Of a stretch of 64,000 bases of DNA, positions 37,422-47,834 are shown piece by piece. Position 1 is the first letter of the stretch, and each line of letters begins with the position of its first letter. Source of the stretch: an uncultured bacterium (GTDB lineage: Bacteria > Bacillota > Clostridia > Lachnospirales > Lachnospiraceae); contig CAMTMP010000002.1 of assembly GCA_947073545.1 (NCBI GenBank), forward strand, positions 205,943-269,942, read 5' to 3'. A program made the translations under genes and the position numbers. The notes beneath the pieces are model-generated. The model had not been told where the DNA came from. It searched no databases and was given only the letters and a program-made list of their open reading frames with translations.

Positions 37422-38687
37422 TCAAGGCAGCTGACAGGGGCAGGAAATTTTTCCGGTCACCGCACTGGCGGCCGCCACAGCAGGGCTTGCCAGATATATT
37501 TCCGAATTGACATGTCCCATACGGCCCACAAAGTTGCGGTTGGTGGTGGACACGCAGCGCTCACCCTCCGCAAGTATGCCCATGTAACCGCCGAGACACG
37601 GCCCGCAGGTAGGCGTGCTGACAATGGCACCCGCCTCGATAAAGGTCTTTAAAAGCCCCTCTTCCATCGCCTGTAAGTAGATTTTCTGTGTGGCCGGGAT
37701 CACGATACAGCGCATTCCATCCGCCACATGTCTGCCTTCCAACACCTTTGCGGCAATCCGCAGATCATTAAGCCTGCCGTTGGTGCAGGAGCCGATCACC
37801 ACCTGGTCAATGGCGATATCGTCCGCGATATCGTCAATGGTTTTCGTGTTCTCCGGCAGATGGGGAAATGCCACCGTGGGACGAAGCGTACCAAGGTCAA
37901 TGGTGTACTCCTCATCATAAACGGCATCCGCATCCGCCTCATAAACCTTATATTCTCTCGTGCTGTGCTCCTTCATATAGGCAGCGGCAAGCTCATCCAC
38001 GGGGAAAATACCGTTCTTTCCGCCTGCCTCGATGGCCATATTGGCGATGGTAAAGCGGTCATCCATGGAAAGGTTCGCAATGCCGTCCCCTGTAAACTCC
38101 ATGGATTTATAGAGCGCGCCGTCCACGCCGATCATGCCGATGATGTGCAGAATCACGTCCTTACCGCTGACCCACTCGGAAGGCTTGCCCGTCAGATTGA
38201 ATCTGATGGCGGAAGGCACCTTGAACCACGCCTTGCCGGTAGCCATTCCCGCAGCCATATCCGTACTGCCGACACCTGTGGAAAAAGCGCCAAGCGCACC
38301 GTATGTACAGGTGTGGGAGTCCGCGCCGATGATCACGTCACCCGCCACGGTCAGACCCTGCTCCGGAAGAAGGGCGTGTTCAATACCCATCTGCCCCACC
38401 TCAAAATAATTGGTAATCTCGTTTTTCTTCGCAAATTCCCGCACACATTTACAGTGTTCCGCGGACTTGATATCCTTATTGGGGACGAAATGATCCGGCA
38501 CCAGCGCGATCTTGTTCTTGTCAAACACACCGGCCACCTTCATTTTTTCCATTTCGTGGATCGCCACCGGGCTGGTAATATCGTTGCCCAGCACCAGATC
38601 GAGGTCAGCCTCGACGAGCTGTCCTGCCTCCACCTTATCCAAACCGGCGTGCGCCGCCAGTATTTTCTGTGTCATCGTCATTCCCAT
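37422..38687 (-). CDS. leuC: 3-isopropylmalate dehydratase large subunit
   Basis: Aconitase-fold 4Fe-4S subunit for leucine synthesis. Cluster cysteines lie in GSCTNGRL and [29 protein letters not shown] is the other fingerprint. Start ATG 38687 follows GAGGAGG at 8 bases and gives 421 residues, the size of the HacA/LeuC clostridial type. First gene of leuCD, divergent from a LysR regulator whose position suggests control of the pair. Confidence 0.97.
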   Translation of the reverse strand: MGMTMTQKILAAHAGLDKVEAGQLVEADLDLVLGNDITSPVAIHEMEKMKVAGVFDKNKIALVPDHFVPNKDIKSAEHCKCVREFAKKNEITNYFEVGQMGIEHALLPEQGLTVAGDVIIGADSHTCTYGALGAFSTGVGSTDMAAGMATGKAWFKVPSAIRFNLTGKPSEWVSGKDVILHIIGMIGVDGALYKSMEFTGDGIANLSMDDRFTIANMAIEAGGKNGIFPVDELAAAYMKEHSTREYKVYEADADAVYDEEYTIDLGTLRPTVAFPHLPENTKTIDDIADDIAIDQVVIGSCTNGRLNDLRIAAKVLEGRHVADGMRCIVIPATQKIYLQAMEEGLLKTFIEAGAIVSTPTCGPCLGGYMGILAEGERCVSTTNRNFVGRMGHVNSEIYLASPAVAAASAVTGKISCPCQLP

Positions 38688-38739
38688 AGCAGTTTCCTCC
38701 TCTTCTCTCTGCACTTACTGATTAGTTTATCACAATTCC

Positions 38740-38755
38740 GTCTGTCCGTACAGAC
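38740..38755. promoter_or_regulatory. Inverted repeat upstream of leuC
   Basis: GTCTGTCCGTACAGAC, perfect 6-bp arms with a 4-base centre, in the region between leuC and lysR. Position fits an operator, but no consensus for the regulator is known to me. Confidence 0.35.
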
Positions 38756-38875
38756 ACAATCCCTCTGGAAATACTTCCCCGTCTGCATCTGCAGGTTCTG
38801 TGCTTTCTTGCATTATAAGTCAGCCAGTGATATAATTCAAATATATGTAATTTATAAAATATATAAATTTAGTTT

Positions 38876-39796
38876 ATGAATGGATGTCATGATATGGATG
38901 CCTTAGACAATCTTACCAGATATAAAATTTTTCTCGCCGCTGCCGAATGCAAAAGCATTTCCAAAGCCGCCGCGAAGCTATATATTTCGCAGCCTGCGGT
39001 AAGCATAACCATCAAAAAATTGGAAGAAAACCTGAATACCACTCTCTTTTTCAGAAAGTCGAAAGGGGTGGAGCTGACAGAAAACGGAAGAAAATTATAT
39101 GAAAACACTAAGAAAGCGTTTCAGATACTCGCAGACACGGAGGAACGGCTGAAACGCAGTCAGAACACCGGATATCTGCGGATTGCCGCCAGCAATGTAC
39201 TGTGCAAGCATTTTCTCATGCCCTATCTCAAGGAATTTGCGGGGCGGTATCCCAATACCGATATTTCCATCACCTGTACGTCCTCCGCTGTCGCCTGTTC
39301 TATGGTGGAGCAGGGAAACATAGATCTGGCGCTTGTGGCGAAACCGGAAACTCCTGGCACGGCGGTTTATCACTCTCTGGGCGTAATCGAATATATCTTT
39401 GTCTGCACACCGGCCTATCGGAATAAACTAAACTGTGACAATGACCGGATCTTTGAACAGGGCAATATCATGCTGCTTGATCAGGACAACGTCTCCCGCA
39501 GACATTTAAACAGTTATTATGCCCAAAATAAAATTACCCCTTTGCACATCCTCGAAGTGAACGAGATGGATCTGCTGATTGCGTTCGCGAAAATAGGGAT
39601 CGGGGTATCCTGTGTCGTAAAACAGTTTGTAGAACAGGAATTGCGGACAGGTTCCCTGATCGAAATAAAATTGTCCAACCCCATATCCCCACGCGAAATC
39701 GGTTTTTTGTATCACCGCATTCAGCCGGTGAACGAAAATATATTAAAATTTATAGAAAAGGACGCCCGGCCGGACTCACAGTTCCTTCCAGAGTAA
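38876..39796 (+). CDS. LysR-family transcriptional regulator
   Basis: N-terminal helix-turn-helix (AAECKSISKAAAKLYISQPA, then SITIKKLEENLNTTLF) and a C-terminal effector-binding domain (GYLRIAASNVLCKHFLMPYL onward). 306 residues from ATG 38876; a start at 38894 would lose only six residues, and neither has a strong ribosome site. Divergently arranged with leuCD over an AT-rich region, the usual setting for a LysR protein controlling the neighbour; a sensed leucine-pathway intermediate is inference. Its 3' end overlaps the convergent kinase gene by 21 bp. Confidence 0.93.
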   Translation: MNGCHDMDALDNLTRYKIFLAAAECKSISKAAAKLYISQPAVSITIKKLEENLNTTLFFRKSKGVELTENGRKLYENTKKAFQILADTEERLKRSQNTGYLRIAASNVLCKHFLMPYLKEFAGRYPNTDISITCTSSAVACSMVEQGNIDLALVAKPETPGTAVYHSLGVIEYIFVCTPAYRNKLNCDNDRIFEQGNIMLLDQDNVSRRHLNSYYAQNKITPLHILEVNEMDLLIAFAKIGIGVSCVVKQFVEQELRTGSLIEIKLSNPISPREIGFLYHRIQPVNENILKFIEKDARPDSQFLPE

Positions 39797-42130
39797 GTGC
39801 ACTTTAAACAGGTCCCCGTCGATCTCTATTTCCATCTTTCCGCCCTGCAGTTCCACGAAGCTTCTGGCAATGGCAAGACCAAGGCCGCTGCCTTCGCTGT
39901 TTCTTGCGCTGTCCCCTCTGACAAACCGCTCTGTCAGACTCTCGGCGGGAATATTCAGCTCATAGCCGGAAATATTTTTCAACTCGATTCCGACTTCCCC
40001 GTCACGCGATTCCACGCTCACATATACCCTTGTGTCGGGCATGGCATACTTGATGATGTTCGCATATAAGTTGTCGAAAATACGGCTTGTTTTGTCACTG
40101 TCCAGCATTAGGAATACTTTCTGCTCCGGGAAGCGGAATCGGAAAACCAGCCCGGCCTCTGTCGCCTTATCTTCATATTCCAGATACATCTGCCGCACCA
40201 GATGGCAGATATCCACCTTTTCCGTATCGAAAGCCACATTGCCGCTGTTCGCCTTGCTCACTTCAAACAAATCTTCGATCAGCGTCTTCAGCCGCAGTGA
40301 TTTTCTGTGAAGTACCGCTAGGTATTCTTTCCGCTGCGATTCCGTGACACCTTCCTCACGTAAGAGTTCTGTGTATGTGATAATGGCGGTAAGCGGCGTC
40401 TTTAAGTCATGGGACACATTGGTAATCAGTTCCGTGCGCATACGCTGACTCTTTACCTCCTCTTCCACCGCACTGGAAAAACCGCTCTGAATCGCCGCAA
40501 GTTCTTCCTGAAAAGCTGAAAAAATACCCCAGTCTCCCGCGATTTCCGTCTGCAAATTTCCCTCCGCCACCGAATGGGCCGCCCTGAGCATTTCACCATA
40601 CTGTCTCTGCACAATGCGGATATACTTTCTCAAAAGACCATAGACAAACACTGTGTACGGAATCAGCAAAACCACACCAAACATCCAGAAGAAGCTGATT
40701 GCCGCAAGGATCACAAAATTGGCCAGAAACAGTTTAAACAGCGGCACATTCAGATTCTGTTCCAGATCCATATGCAGAAATTCACGCTTGATGCGCGCCC
40801 GTTTTCTTCTGATCGAAACCCGCATACAGCGGAACACCCTGTAACAGAGACAACGTTTTCTCATATACCCCCGGATACCGAACACATAGACCTGCGCGTA
40901 TGCGGTGATCAAGGTAAACCACAGGGTAAACGCCATCGTCAGGAACAGCAGATTGATTACCAGCACAATAGTTCTTGCTCCTATCATTGCAGCCAGTCCC
41001 GGAAATACGCTGCTGAGTATATAAGGCAGGCTGTACTCCCAACTGTCAGACATAGAATACATGACAAGTGTAGCGGACAGTTCTCCCAAAATGAGAAACG
41101 TGGCGAATACCAGCACCGTCAGCACTTCCATATGCAGCGGCAGAAGATTGTATGCGTGCAGTCGGTACTTCTTCCAAAACGGCAGAAGCATTGCCGTAAT
41201 CCCCAAAACGACAAGCAGAAGGTTGAAAATATCCTGAATGCCGCTGGTTCTATAGTTGCCCGCCGTACTCATGGAAAGGTACATGCGGGACGATGCCTTT
41301 ACATCAGCTAACTGTGCCTCAGTCAGCGCATAACATACCGTACAGTTTTTCGGCATGTTCAGAACTTGCAGTTCTATCTGCATCACCGCATTGTCGTCCC
41401 GCGATTCATAGTAGATGGCATTTTCCCAGTTGATACCGCCGTAGGCGGAATAGGACAGACTCTCATAAAGGCTGCGCTCCAGGTAACGGCTCCGCATCAC
41501 ACGCTGTACATTCTCCACGAGCGTATCCGCATCCCCGCCGCGCACCCACACATGCTCCAGAACACCGTTCTCATCAAAATCCAGCTTAATATAATAGGGA
41601 TAGTAATTATCCAGATAAATACTCTCCTCCTCCGTGCCGAGATAGTGCAGCGCACGCTCGGTATTCGCGAATGTCCGTCCGCTCTCTCTGTCCATAATTT
41701 CATAGTCGATCTGCTGTTCTAACCCGTTATGAAAAGAAAGATCCCACTGGTAAAGCAGTTCGTCAATCTGATCCCCGGCAAAGGAAAGCGGTGACTCGTC
41801 GAAACTGTAATACTCGTTGTAATCCTCCGGCTCCGCTTTCTTAATTTTCCCACTGAGGAAAAAATCCTGCGCGGTCATTTCCTTCCCTTCTGCCTTCCAG
41901 TCGCAGATCTGTTTGTAGAGCACCATATTGGCCTGATAAATTTCGTGCAAAAACTCGCTTCCTGCAAGAATATTCGGTTCGTCCGCCGCGGCCCGCTCCT
42001 TAAACCCCGGATATTGTGACAGAAAAGTCAGGGATGCAGACAGAATCAGTACCGTCACGACAAAAACCCCCGGCATCCTCTCCTGTCTGTTTCGTTTTTT
42101 CGTCTCACTGTTTTTCGATTTTGTATCCAA
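39776..42130 (-). CDS. Sensor histidine kinase of two-component pair
   Basis: Membrane kinase, 784 residues. An N-terminal signal anchor (about 20-40) precedes an extracellular sensor region of about 270 residues, then several membrane helices (about 300-500), HAMP-like linker, and HisKA with the phosphoacceptor in NVSHDLKTPLTAI. HATPase motifs: N box IFDNLYANIIKYA and G box GSGLGLAIARS. The kinase start overlaps the end of the response regulator by 26 bp, so they are translated together. The signal is unknown. Confidence 0.94.
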   Translation of the reverse strand: MDTKSKNSETKKRNRQERMPGVFVVTVLILSASLTFLSQYPGFKERAAADEPNILAGSEFLHEIYQANMVLYKQICDWKAEGKEMTAQDFFLSGKIKKAEPEDYNEYYSFDESPLSFAGDQIDELLYQWDLSFHNGLEQQIDYEIMDRESGRTFANTERALHYLGTEEESIYLDNYYPYYIKLDFDENGVLEHVWVRGGDADTLVENVQRVMRSRYLERSLYESLSYSAYGGINWENAIYYESRDDNAVMQIELQVLNMPKNCTVCYALTEAQLADVKASSRMYLSMSTAGNYRTSGIQDIFNLLLVVLGITAMLLPFWKKYRLHAYNLLPLHMEVLTVLVFATFLILGELSATLVMYSMSDSWEYSLPYILSSVFPGLAAMIGARTIVLVINLLFLTMAFTLWFTLITAYAQVYVFGIRGYMRKRCLCYRVFRCMRVSIRRKRARIKREFLHMDLEQNLNVPLFKLFLANFVILAAISFFWMFGVVLLIPYTVFVYGLLRKYIRIVQRQYGEMLRAAHSVAEGNLQTEIAGDWGIFSAFQEELAAIQSGFSSAVEEEVKSQRMRTELITNVSHDLKTPLTAIITYTELLREEGVTESQRKEYLAVLHRKSLRLKTLIEDLFEVSKANSGNVAFDTEKVDICHLVRQMYLEYEDKATEAGLVFRFRFPEQKVFLMLDSDKTSRIFDNLYANIIKYAMPDTRVYVSVESRDGEVGIELKNISGYELNIPAESLTERFVRGDSARNSEGSGLGLAIARSFVELQGGKMEIEIDGDLFKVHLLWKEL

Positions 42131-42818
42131 CGCCCCACACCACCTTCAGATATTTTGGTTCCCGGGGATTCATCTCGATCTTTTCCCGGATTTTTCTGAC
42201 ATGTACCATGATTGTGTCCGTGTTAATCGCCTGTTCGTTCCAGACCCGCTCGTAAATCTCCTCCGCGGAATAAACCCTGCCGGGACTTTTGATCAAAAGC
42301 AGAAGGATTTTAAACTCCGTAGGCGTCAGCTTCACGGGATTGCCGTCCAGATATACCTCGACGGTGTCTTCGTGTACTTCCAGTCCGCCAATCGTATAGA
42401 CACGCGCCTCCTCTTCCGCTCTTTTACCGTCTTTCATTTCCAGAAAGCGGCTGTAACGCCGTAAATGGGAATTGACTCTGGCCAGAAGCTCCATGGTGGT
42501 AAACGGTTTCGTCACATAGTCGTCCGCCCCCATATTTAACCCCATGATCTTATCTACCTCTTCTGACTTGGCGGAGAGCATAATCACCGGAAACTCGTAT
42601 CCAAGTTCCCGCACCCGCATCATCATATTGATCCCGTCCATTCTTGGCATCATCACATCCACAATCGCCAGATGGATCGTTTCTTTCCCGATCACGGAAA
42701 GCCCTTCCACGCCGTCCGCAGCCTGAAAAACGACATATCCCTGATTTTTCAGGTAAATTTCTATGCCCTCTCTGATATCTCTGTCATCCTCCACGATCAA
42801 AATATGGTAGTCCATCAT
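42105..42818 (-). CDS. OmpR-family response regulator
   Basis: Receiver domain with acidic pocket VEDDRD, phosphoacceptor Asp in AIVDVMMPRMDG, and Lys in DDYVTKPFTTMELL; then an OmpR-type winged-helix DNA-binding domain (KLTPTEFKILLLLIKSPGRV, DTIMVHVRKIREKI). 237 residues from ATG 42818, with GGAGG 5 bases before it; upstream in-frame codons begin with GTG and would contain the ribosome site. Partner of the kinase that follows; targets unknown. Confidence 0.95.
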   Translation of the reverse strand: MMDYHILIVEDDRDIREGIEIYLKNQGYVVFQAADGVEGLSVIGKETIHLAIVDVMMPRMDGINMMMRVRELGYEFPVIMLSAKSEEVDKIMGLNMGADDYVTKPFTTMELLARVNSHLRRYSRFLEMKDGKRAEEEARVYTIGGLEVHEDTVEVYLDGNPVKLTPTEFKILLLLIKSPGRVYSAEEIYERVWNEQAINTDTIMVHVRKIREKIEMNPREPKYLKVVWGVGYKIEKQ

Positions 42819-42974
42819 CTGTTCCTCCACTTACTATTTTCCACAGCATGCGCTTTTCCACTTTTTCTCTGTCTTAACACTGCTCTATCATAACCGGAAA
42901 ATCTAAACAGAAACCGCTGCCAGTTCTTAAATATTTCTAAATATTAGCCTGCTATCAAAAGGGATTAAAACGGA

Positions 42975-43010
42975 GAAAGGCACCCCTGACCGGATGACCG
43001 GCGGAATGCC
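42975..43010 (-). terminator. Terminator after ilvC
   Basis: Hairpin with arms GGCACCCCTGACCGG (42979-42993) and CCGGCGGAATGCC (42998-43010), GC-rich with internal mismatches, followed on the minus strand by TTTC and a T-rich stretch. The plus strand is also T-rich after it, so it may work both ways. Confidence 0.55.
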
Positions 43011-43084
43011 TCTGCTTTTTCTTATTTTCAGCCTTTCGTCTTACATACGCCATTTACCCTGCCGTATGTATACACAGGAACCGC

Positions 43085-44116
<1,032 letters not shown>

Positions 44117-44179
44117 TTACCTGTAGATTGGTTGTTGATATATGTTTCTATAACTGAAAGGGAAACTCCCTTGAGCTAA

Positions 44180-44680
44180 CTACAAATAGGTGACCTGATC
44201 AATACCGCGGGTTAAGCCTGCAATACCGGTACGGGCTACCTCCAAAATCTCATAGCCGTCCAGAACCGCGATAAAAGCGTCAATCTTATCCTGATCGCCG
44301 ATCAGCTCGATGGTGATACTGCCGGGAGAGACGTCCACGGGATCTGCCCGGTACGCGTTCGCCACCGCAAACACATCGATACGGTCTCTGGCGGAGGTCA
44401 CTCTCACTTTAATCAGGGCAAGCTCACGGTATACGCTCTCTCCGGGCTTTAACTCTTTAATGTCGCGCACATCCACCAATTTGGCCACCTGCTTTTCGAT
44501 CTGCTCCAGAATCTCGTCATCTCCGGAAGTAACGATCGTGATGCGGGTATAGCGGGGATCCGCCGTCGCACCGGCCGTAATGCTTTCAATATTGTAGCCG
44601 CGTCTGGAAAAAAGGCCGGCAATACGGCTTAAAACACCCGATGTATTATCTACCAACAACTGAAAAACCTTTTTCTGCAT
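44180..44680 (-). CDS. ilvN: Acetolactate synthase small subunit (copy near ilvC)
   Basis: Regulatory subunit that activates acetolactate synthase and gives valine feedback control. N-terminal ACT domain (FQLLVDNTSGVLSRIAGLFS, RGYNIESITAG) and the C-terminal ACT-like domain with DPVDVSPGSITIELIG. 166 residues is the usual length. ATG 44680 was chosen because family homology begins there; upstream in-frame codons do not match. A second, divergent small subunit is coded at 45627-46115. Confidence 0.95.
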   Translation of the reverse strand: MQKKVFQLLVDNTSGVLSRIAGLFSRRGYNIESITAGATADPRYTRITIVTSGDDEILEQIEKQVAKLVDVRDIKELKPGESVYRELALIKVRVTSARDRIDVFAVANAYRADPVDVSPGSITIELIGDQDKIDAFIAVLDGYEILEVARTGIAGLTRGIDQVTYL

Positions 44681-44780
44681 ACAAGCACCCTTCCTTCCGT
44701 TTGCAGACAGCATATTTTTCTGCAATCTGACCTTTCGGTATAAACACTGTCAATAATTGTAGCAACTTAAGGGGAAAAAG

Positions 44781-45095
44781 TCAACTGTGCCGCCCTTGTG
44801 ACATCGGGAAAATTTGAACATATTTTTTTAATATTTCATTCTGAAAAGCCTCCGGCAGCCTGTCAAATTCCTGTATTTCTATCAAAAACGGAATGTCGCT
44901 GTCGTTTAGGATTTCCCGCAGTTCCACAATGGATTTTCCCGCCTCGTTAAAATCTTTCACAGTCAGATCGAGATCGCTGCCGGAATGAGATTCGTTTTTT
45001 ATCCGGCTGCCGTAAGCCCAGATTTCTGCTTTCGGACAGTACGTGTTAAAAATGTCGGTCAGTTTATCGAGGTATTTCCTTTTTATGTCAATCAT
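44781..45095 (-). CDS. Minimal nucleotidyltransferase (MNT)
   Basis: Pol-beta-type nucleotidyltransferase of the MNT group, the antitoxin or modifier half of HEPN/MNT pairs; some members AMPylate or otherwise neutralise the HEPN RNase. The active-site motif is AYGSRIKNESHSGSDLDL (GS...DxD). 104 residues from ATG 45095; an upstream TTG at 45101 is weaker. An intact HEPN frame would have overlapped this start, a normal operon arrangement. Its partner appears broken (45088-45445). Confidence 0.88.
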   Translation of the reverse strand: MIDIKRKYLDKLTDIFNTYCPKAEIWAYGSRIKNESHSGSDLDLTVKDFNEAGKSIVELREILNDSDIPFLIEIQEFDRLPEAFQNEILKKYVQIFPMSQGRHS

Positions 45096-45445
45096 TGTCA
45101 ATGACCTCTTTCAGCTTTTTCACATCCGCTATAAAAATTTCGGTTATCGCGATACTTCATCCATCTGTCCGTCTCCTCTTCGGTAAGCAGAGAATATTTA
45201 TGTGCACAGCGGAAAACATCTTTGAAAGTCAGCTTATCGGCAGCTTTTTTCGAGGAGAAATAAGGGGTGGTCTTTTTCTGCAACAGTTTTCCACTCTGCT
45301 CTATTGTCATCTCAAAACTTTTGATCAGGGAATTACGGTACAATTCATAGTCGATTGTCCCTTCTTTCGCCCGTTGCAGCATGGTATAAGATTTTTCAAG
45401 CGTATCGATACATCTTTGTAAAAATGCTGTCTGAATTTCCGACAT
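45088..45445 (-). pseudogene. HEPN-type (HI0074-like) gene with internal deletion
   Basis: Family members bind the MNT partner and act as RNases through an Rx4-6H motif. The N-terminal about 103 residues look normal (FLQRCIDTLEKSYTMLQRAK, NSLIKSFEMTIEQSGKLLQ, WMKYRDNRN). Directly after RDNRN, where the active-site Asn-Thr-Ala-His segment belongs, the frame ends in an unrelated tail (FYSGCEKAERGH). In a neighbouring frame the DNA reads FIADVKKLKEVIDND and stops overlapping the MNT start, which fits the expected family C-terminus. About 20 codons including the catalytic His seem deleted, with a frame change. Confidence 0.75.
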
Positions 45446-45626
45446 TTCTGTGCGCTCCCTTTCGCTCCCGTTTCCATACCTGTCACCCATCGTACCAATT
45501 TAGGGGAGAAAAGTTATTTTACCTTTTCTTATAAGCTGTTCCGCCAGTGCTCTTTCTGCATCATGCCATTCACTCTTGGATCCAAAAGATAGAGTAAACG
45601 CATTCCTGAAATGTTGAACCGTCAGT

Positions 45627-46115
45627 CTACTCTTCCGCCTCCAGGCACTTTTGCAACGCCAAAGTCCCTGTGCGGGCCATCTCCACAATGCTGATGCCCT
45701 TCATCATGCTGATGAACAGCCGCACCCGCTCCGGTGTGTCACAGATCTGGATGATAAACATATTCTGGGACATATCCACGATATCCGCGTGCATAATATC
45801 ACAGGTTTCCATGATATCTTTTCTGTTGTTTTTATTATACTTGACCTTCATCAGCATCAGCTCACGGCTTACGCTTGACGGCTCGTCAAAGGTCTTCACC
45901 TTGATTACATCAATCTTTTTGTTGAGCTGCTTCTCGATCTGTTCGATGGTGCGCTCATCCCCGGAGCTGACGATGGTCATGCGGGACACGCTCGCATCCT
46001 CCGTCTCCCCCACCGCCAGGGAATCAATATTGAAACATCTTCTGGAAAACAGTCCTGCCACCTTGCAGAGTACGCCGGATCTGTTTTCTACCAGTACGGA
46101 ATAAATTTTCTTCAT
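45627..46115 (-). CDS. ilvN: Acetolactate synthase small subunit (copy next to ilvB)
   Basis: Second small subunit, with ACT domain start KKIYSVLVENRSGVLCKVAG and RCFNIDSLAVGETED. The C-terminal part (DIMETCDIMHADIVDMSQNM) is diverged from the copy at 44180-44680. 162 residues from ATG 46115; GGAGG lies 5 bases upstream, so the in-frame codons before it are its ribosome site. It lies 25 bp after ilvB on the same strand and is its natural partner. Confidence 0.92.
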   Translation of the reverse strand: MKKIYSVLVENRSGVLCKVAGLFSRRCFNIDSLAVGETEDASVSRMTIVSSGDERTIEQIEKQLNKKIDVIKVKTFDEPSSVSRELMLMKVKYNKNNRKDIMETCDIMHADIVDMSQNMFIIQICDTPERVRLFISMMKGISIVEMARTGTLALQKCLEAEE

Positions 46116-46140
46116 CTTGACCTCCATCATATAATGGTTC

Positions 46141-47760
46141 TCACCCTTTCACCAGATCCATCGGATCAATCAGACACTCCAGAAGCACCGACTCATCCTT
46201 CTCCAAAAAGGCCCGGATGGTCTCCTGTGCGCCCTCCATCGTCTCCTGCCGCATAAACTTAAGTCCGAAGGCGGCGGAGAGTTTTTCCAGATCCGGGCTG
46301 CCCGATAAGTCAACCACGGAATAGTTATCTTTATAGGTGTAATGCTGGTATTCCCGCACCATGCCCAGATAATTGTTTTTCAGGACAATAATTTTGACAG
46401 GCACGTCAAACTGCCGCATGGTGGCAAGCTCCATCATGGACATCTGGAAGGAACCGTCGCCGCAGACCGCCACCACCTGACGGCTTCTGTCCGCCAGCTT
46501 CGCGCCCATGGCCGCCGGAATGGAATAGCCCATGGTGCCCATGCCGCCTGTGGTGAGAAAACGCCCCTTCTTCACGATATGATAGCCGCAGGACCAGATC
46601 TGGTTCTGCCCCACATCCGCCACATAAACCGCATTCTCGTCCATCTCACGGGAGAGCATGGCGATAAAGGCCGCCGGATCCACATAGTCTGGATTCGGCC
46701 TGCGCACGGGCTGCATCGTATCGCGGTAGTTGTTTAACGTCTGTATCCACTCCTCATGCTCGCAGGTAAACTCCTCCGTCTCGATATCCTCAAATATATG
46801 TCTCGCGTCGCCCACCAGCGGAATGGCGGGTCCTACGTTCTTGCCGATCTCAGCGGGATCCACGTCGATGTGGACAAGAACTTTGTTTTCCGTAATCAGA
46901 TCAGGCTGGTTCACTGCTCTGTCGGCCACCCGCGCGCCTACCATGAGGAGAAGATCCGACTCATTCATGGCCCTGTTGGCGAAAGGCTTGCCGTTGTTGC
47001 CCACCATACCGTAGTACATGGGATGCTCAGTCGGCATGGCGCCGATTCCCATCATCGTGGAAACCACGGGAATCTGATATTTTTCGGAAAAGGCGCGCAG
47101 AGCCTCTTCCGCCTGACTTAAGAGCACACCGCCGCCCGCGCAGATCAGAGGCCGTTTGGACTTTGCCAGCTCCTTAATAACCTTCTTGATCTGGGCCATA
47201 TTGCCCCGTACTGTCGGCTTGTAAGTCCGCATATTGACCTCGTCGGGGTATTTGAACTTCCCGACAGGCGCATTCTGGATATCTATAGGAATGTCGATCA
47301 GCACAGGCCCCTTGCGGCCTGTGGACGCCAAATGAAAGGCTTCTTTAAAGATCTGCGGAATATCCGCCGCGTCTTTCACAAGATAGCTGTATTTGACAAA
47401 GGATTCCACCGCGCCGGTGATATCCGCCTCCTGAAATACATCCGATCCAAGCAGCTCACTGTTCACCTGTCCCGTAATGCATACGAGCGGAATGCTGTCC
47501 GCAAAAGCGGTGGCTACTCCCGTAATCAGATTGGTTGCGCCGGGGCCGGAAGTCACGGCACACACGCCCACTTTTCCGGACACTCTGGCGAGGCCGCTGG
47601 CTGCATGGGCCGCATTCTGCTCCGTGCGGATCAGAATGGTCTGGATATCGGACTCCAATATGCTGTTGTAAAAGGGACATATGGCCACGCCCGGATACCC
47701 GAATACATATGAAACGCCTTCCGCTTCGAGACATTTTACGATTGCATCTGCACCTATCAT
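46141..47760 (-). CDS. ilvB: Acetolactate synthase large subunit
   Basis: Thiamine-diphosphate enzyme joining two pyruvates (or pyruvate and 2-oxobutyrate), first common step to valine, leucine and isoleucine. The catalytic Glu is in IRTEQNAAHAASG (usual form RHEQ...HAADG, so the His is Thr here); the ThDP motif begins GDGSFQMSMMELATMRQF and closes LKNNYLGM. 539 residues. Followed at once by a small subunit gene. The altered RTEQ variant suggests a diverged subgroup rather than loss, since the Glu is kept. Confidence 0.96.
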   Translation of the reverse strand: MIGADAIVKCLEAEGVSYVFGYPGVAICPFYNSILESDIQTILIRTEQNAAHAASGLARVSGKVGVCAVTSGPGATNLITGVATAFADSIPLVCITGQVNSELLGSDVFQEADITGAVESFVKYSYLVKDAADIPQIFKEAFHLASTGRKGPVLIDIPIDIQNAPVGKFKYPDEVNMRTYKPTVRGNMAQIKKVIKELAKSKRPLICAGGGVLLSQAEEALRAFSEKYQIPVVSTMMGIGAMPTEHPMYYGMVGNNGKPFANRAMNESDLLLMVGARVADRAVNQPDLITENKVLVHIDVDPAEIGKNVGPAIPLVGDARHIFEDIETEEFTCEHEEWIQTLNNYRDTMQPVRRPNPDYVDPAAFIAMLSREMDENAVYVADVGQNQIWSCGYHIVKKGRFLTTGGMGTMGYSIPAAMGAKLADRSRQVVAVCGDGSFQMSMMELATMRQFDVPVKIIVLKNNYLGMVREYQHYTYKDNYSVVDLSGSPDLEKLSAAFGLKFMRQETMEGAQETIRAFLEKDESVLLECLIDPMDLVKG

Positions 47761-47834
47761 ATACCTTATCCTCTCTTCTATCGTCTATTCGTGACTGTTT
47801 TCGTTACCTGTACCGGCTCGTTATATCCGGCCGT

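Noticed and set aside
45500..45688. Small minus-strand frame between the HEPN remnant and ilvN
   Set aside because: It overlaps the end of ilvN in another frame, has no ribosome site and matches no family I recognise; possibly a remnant but not supportable.
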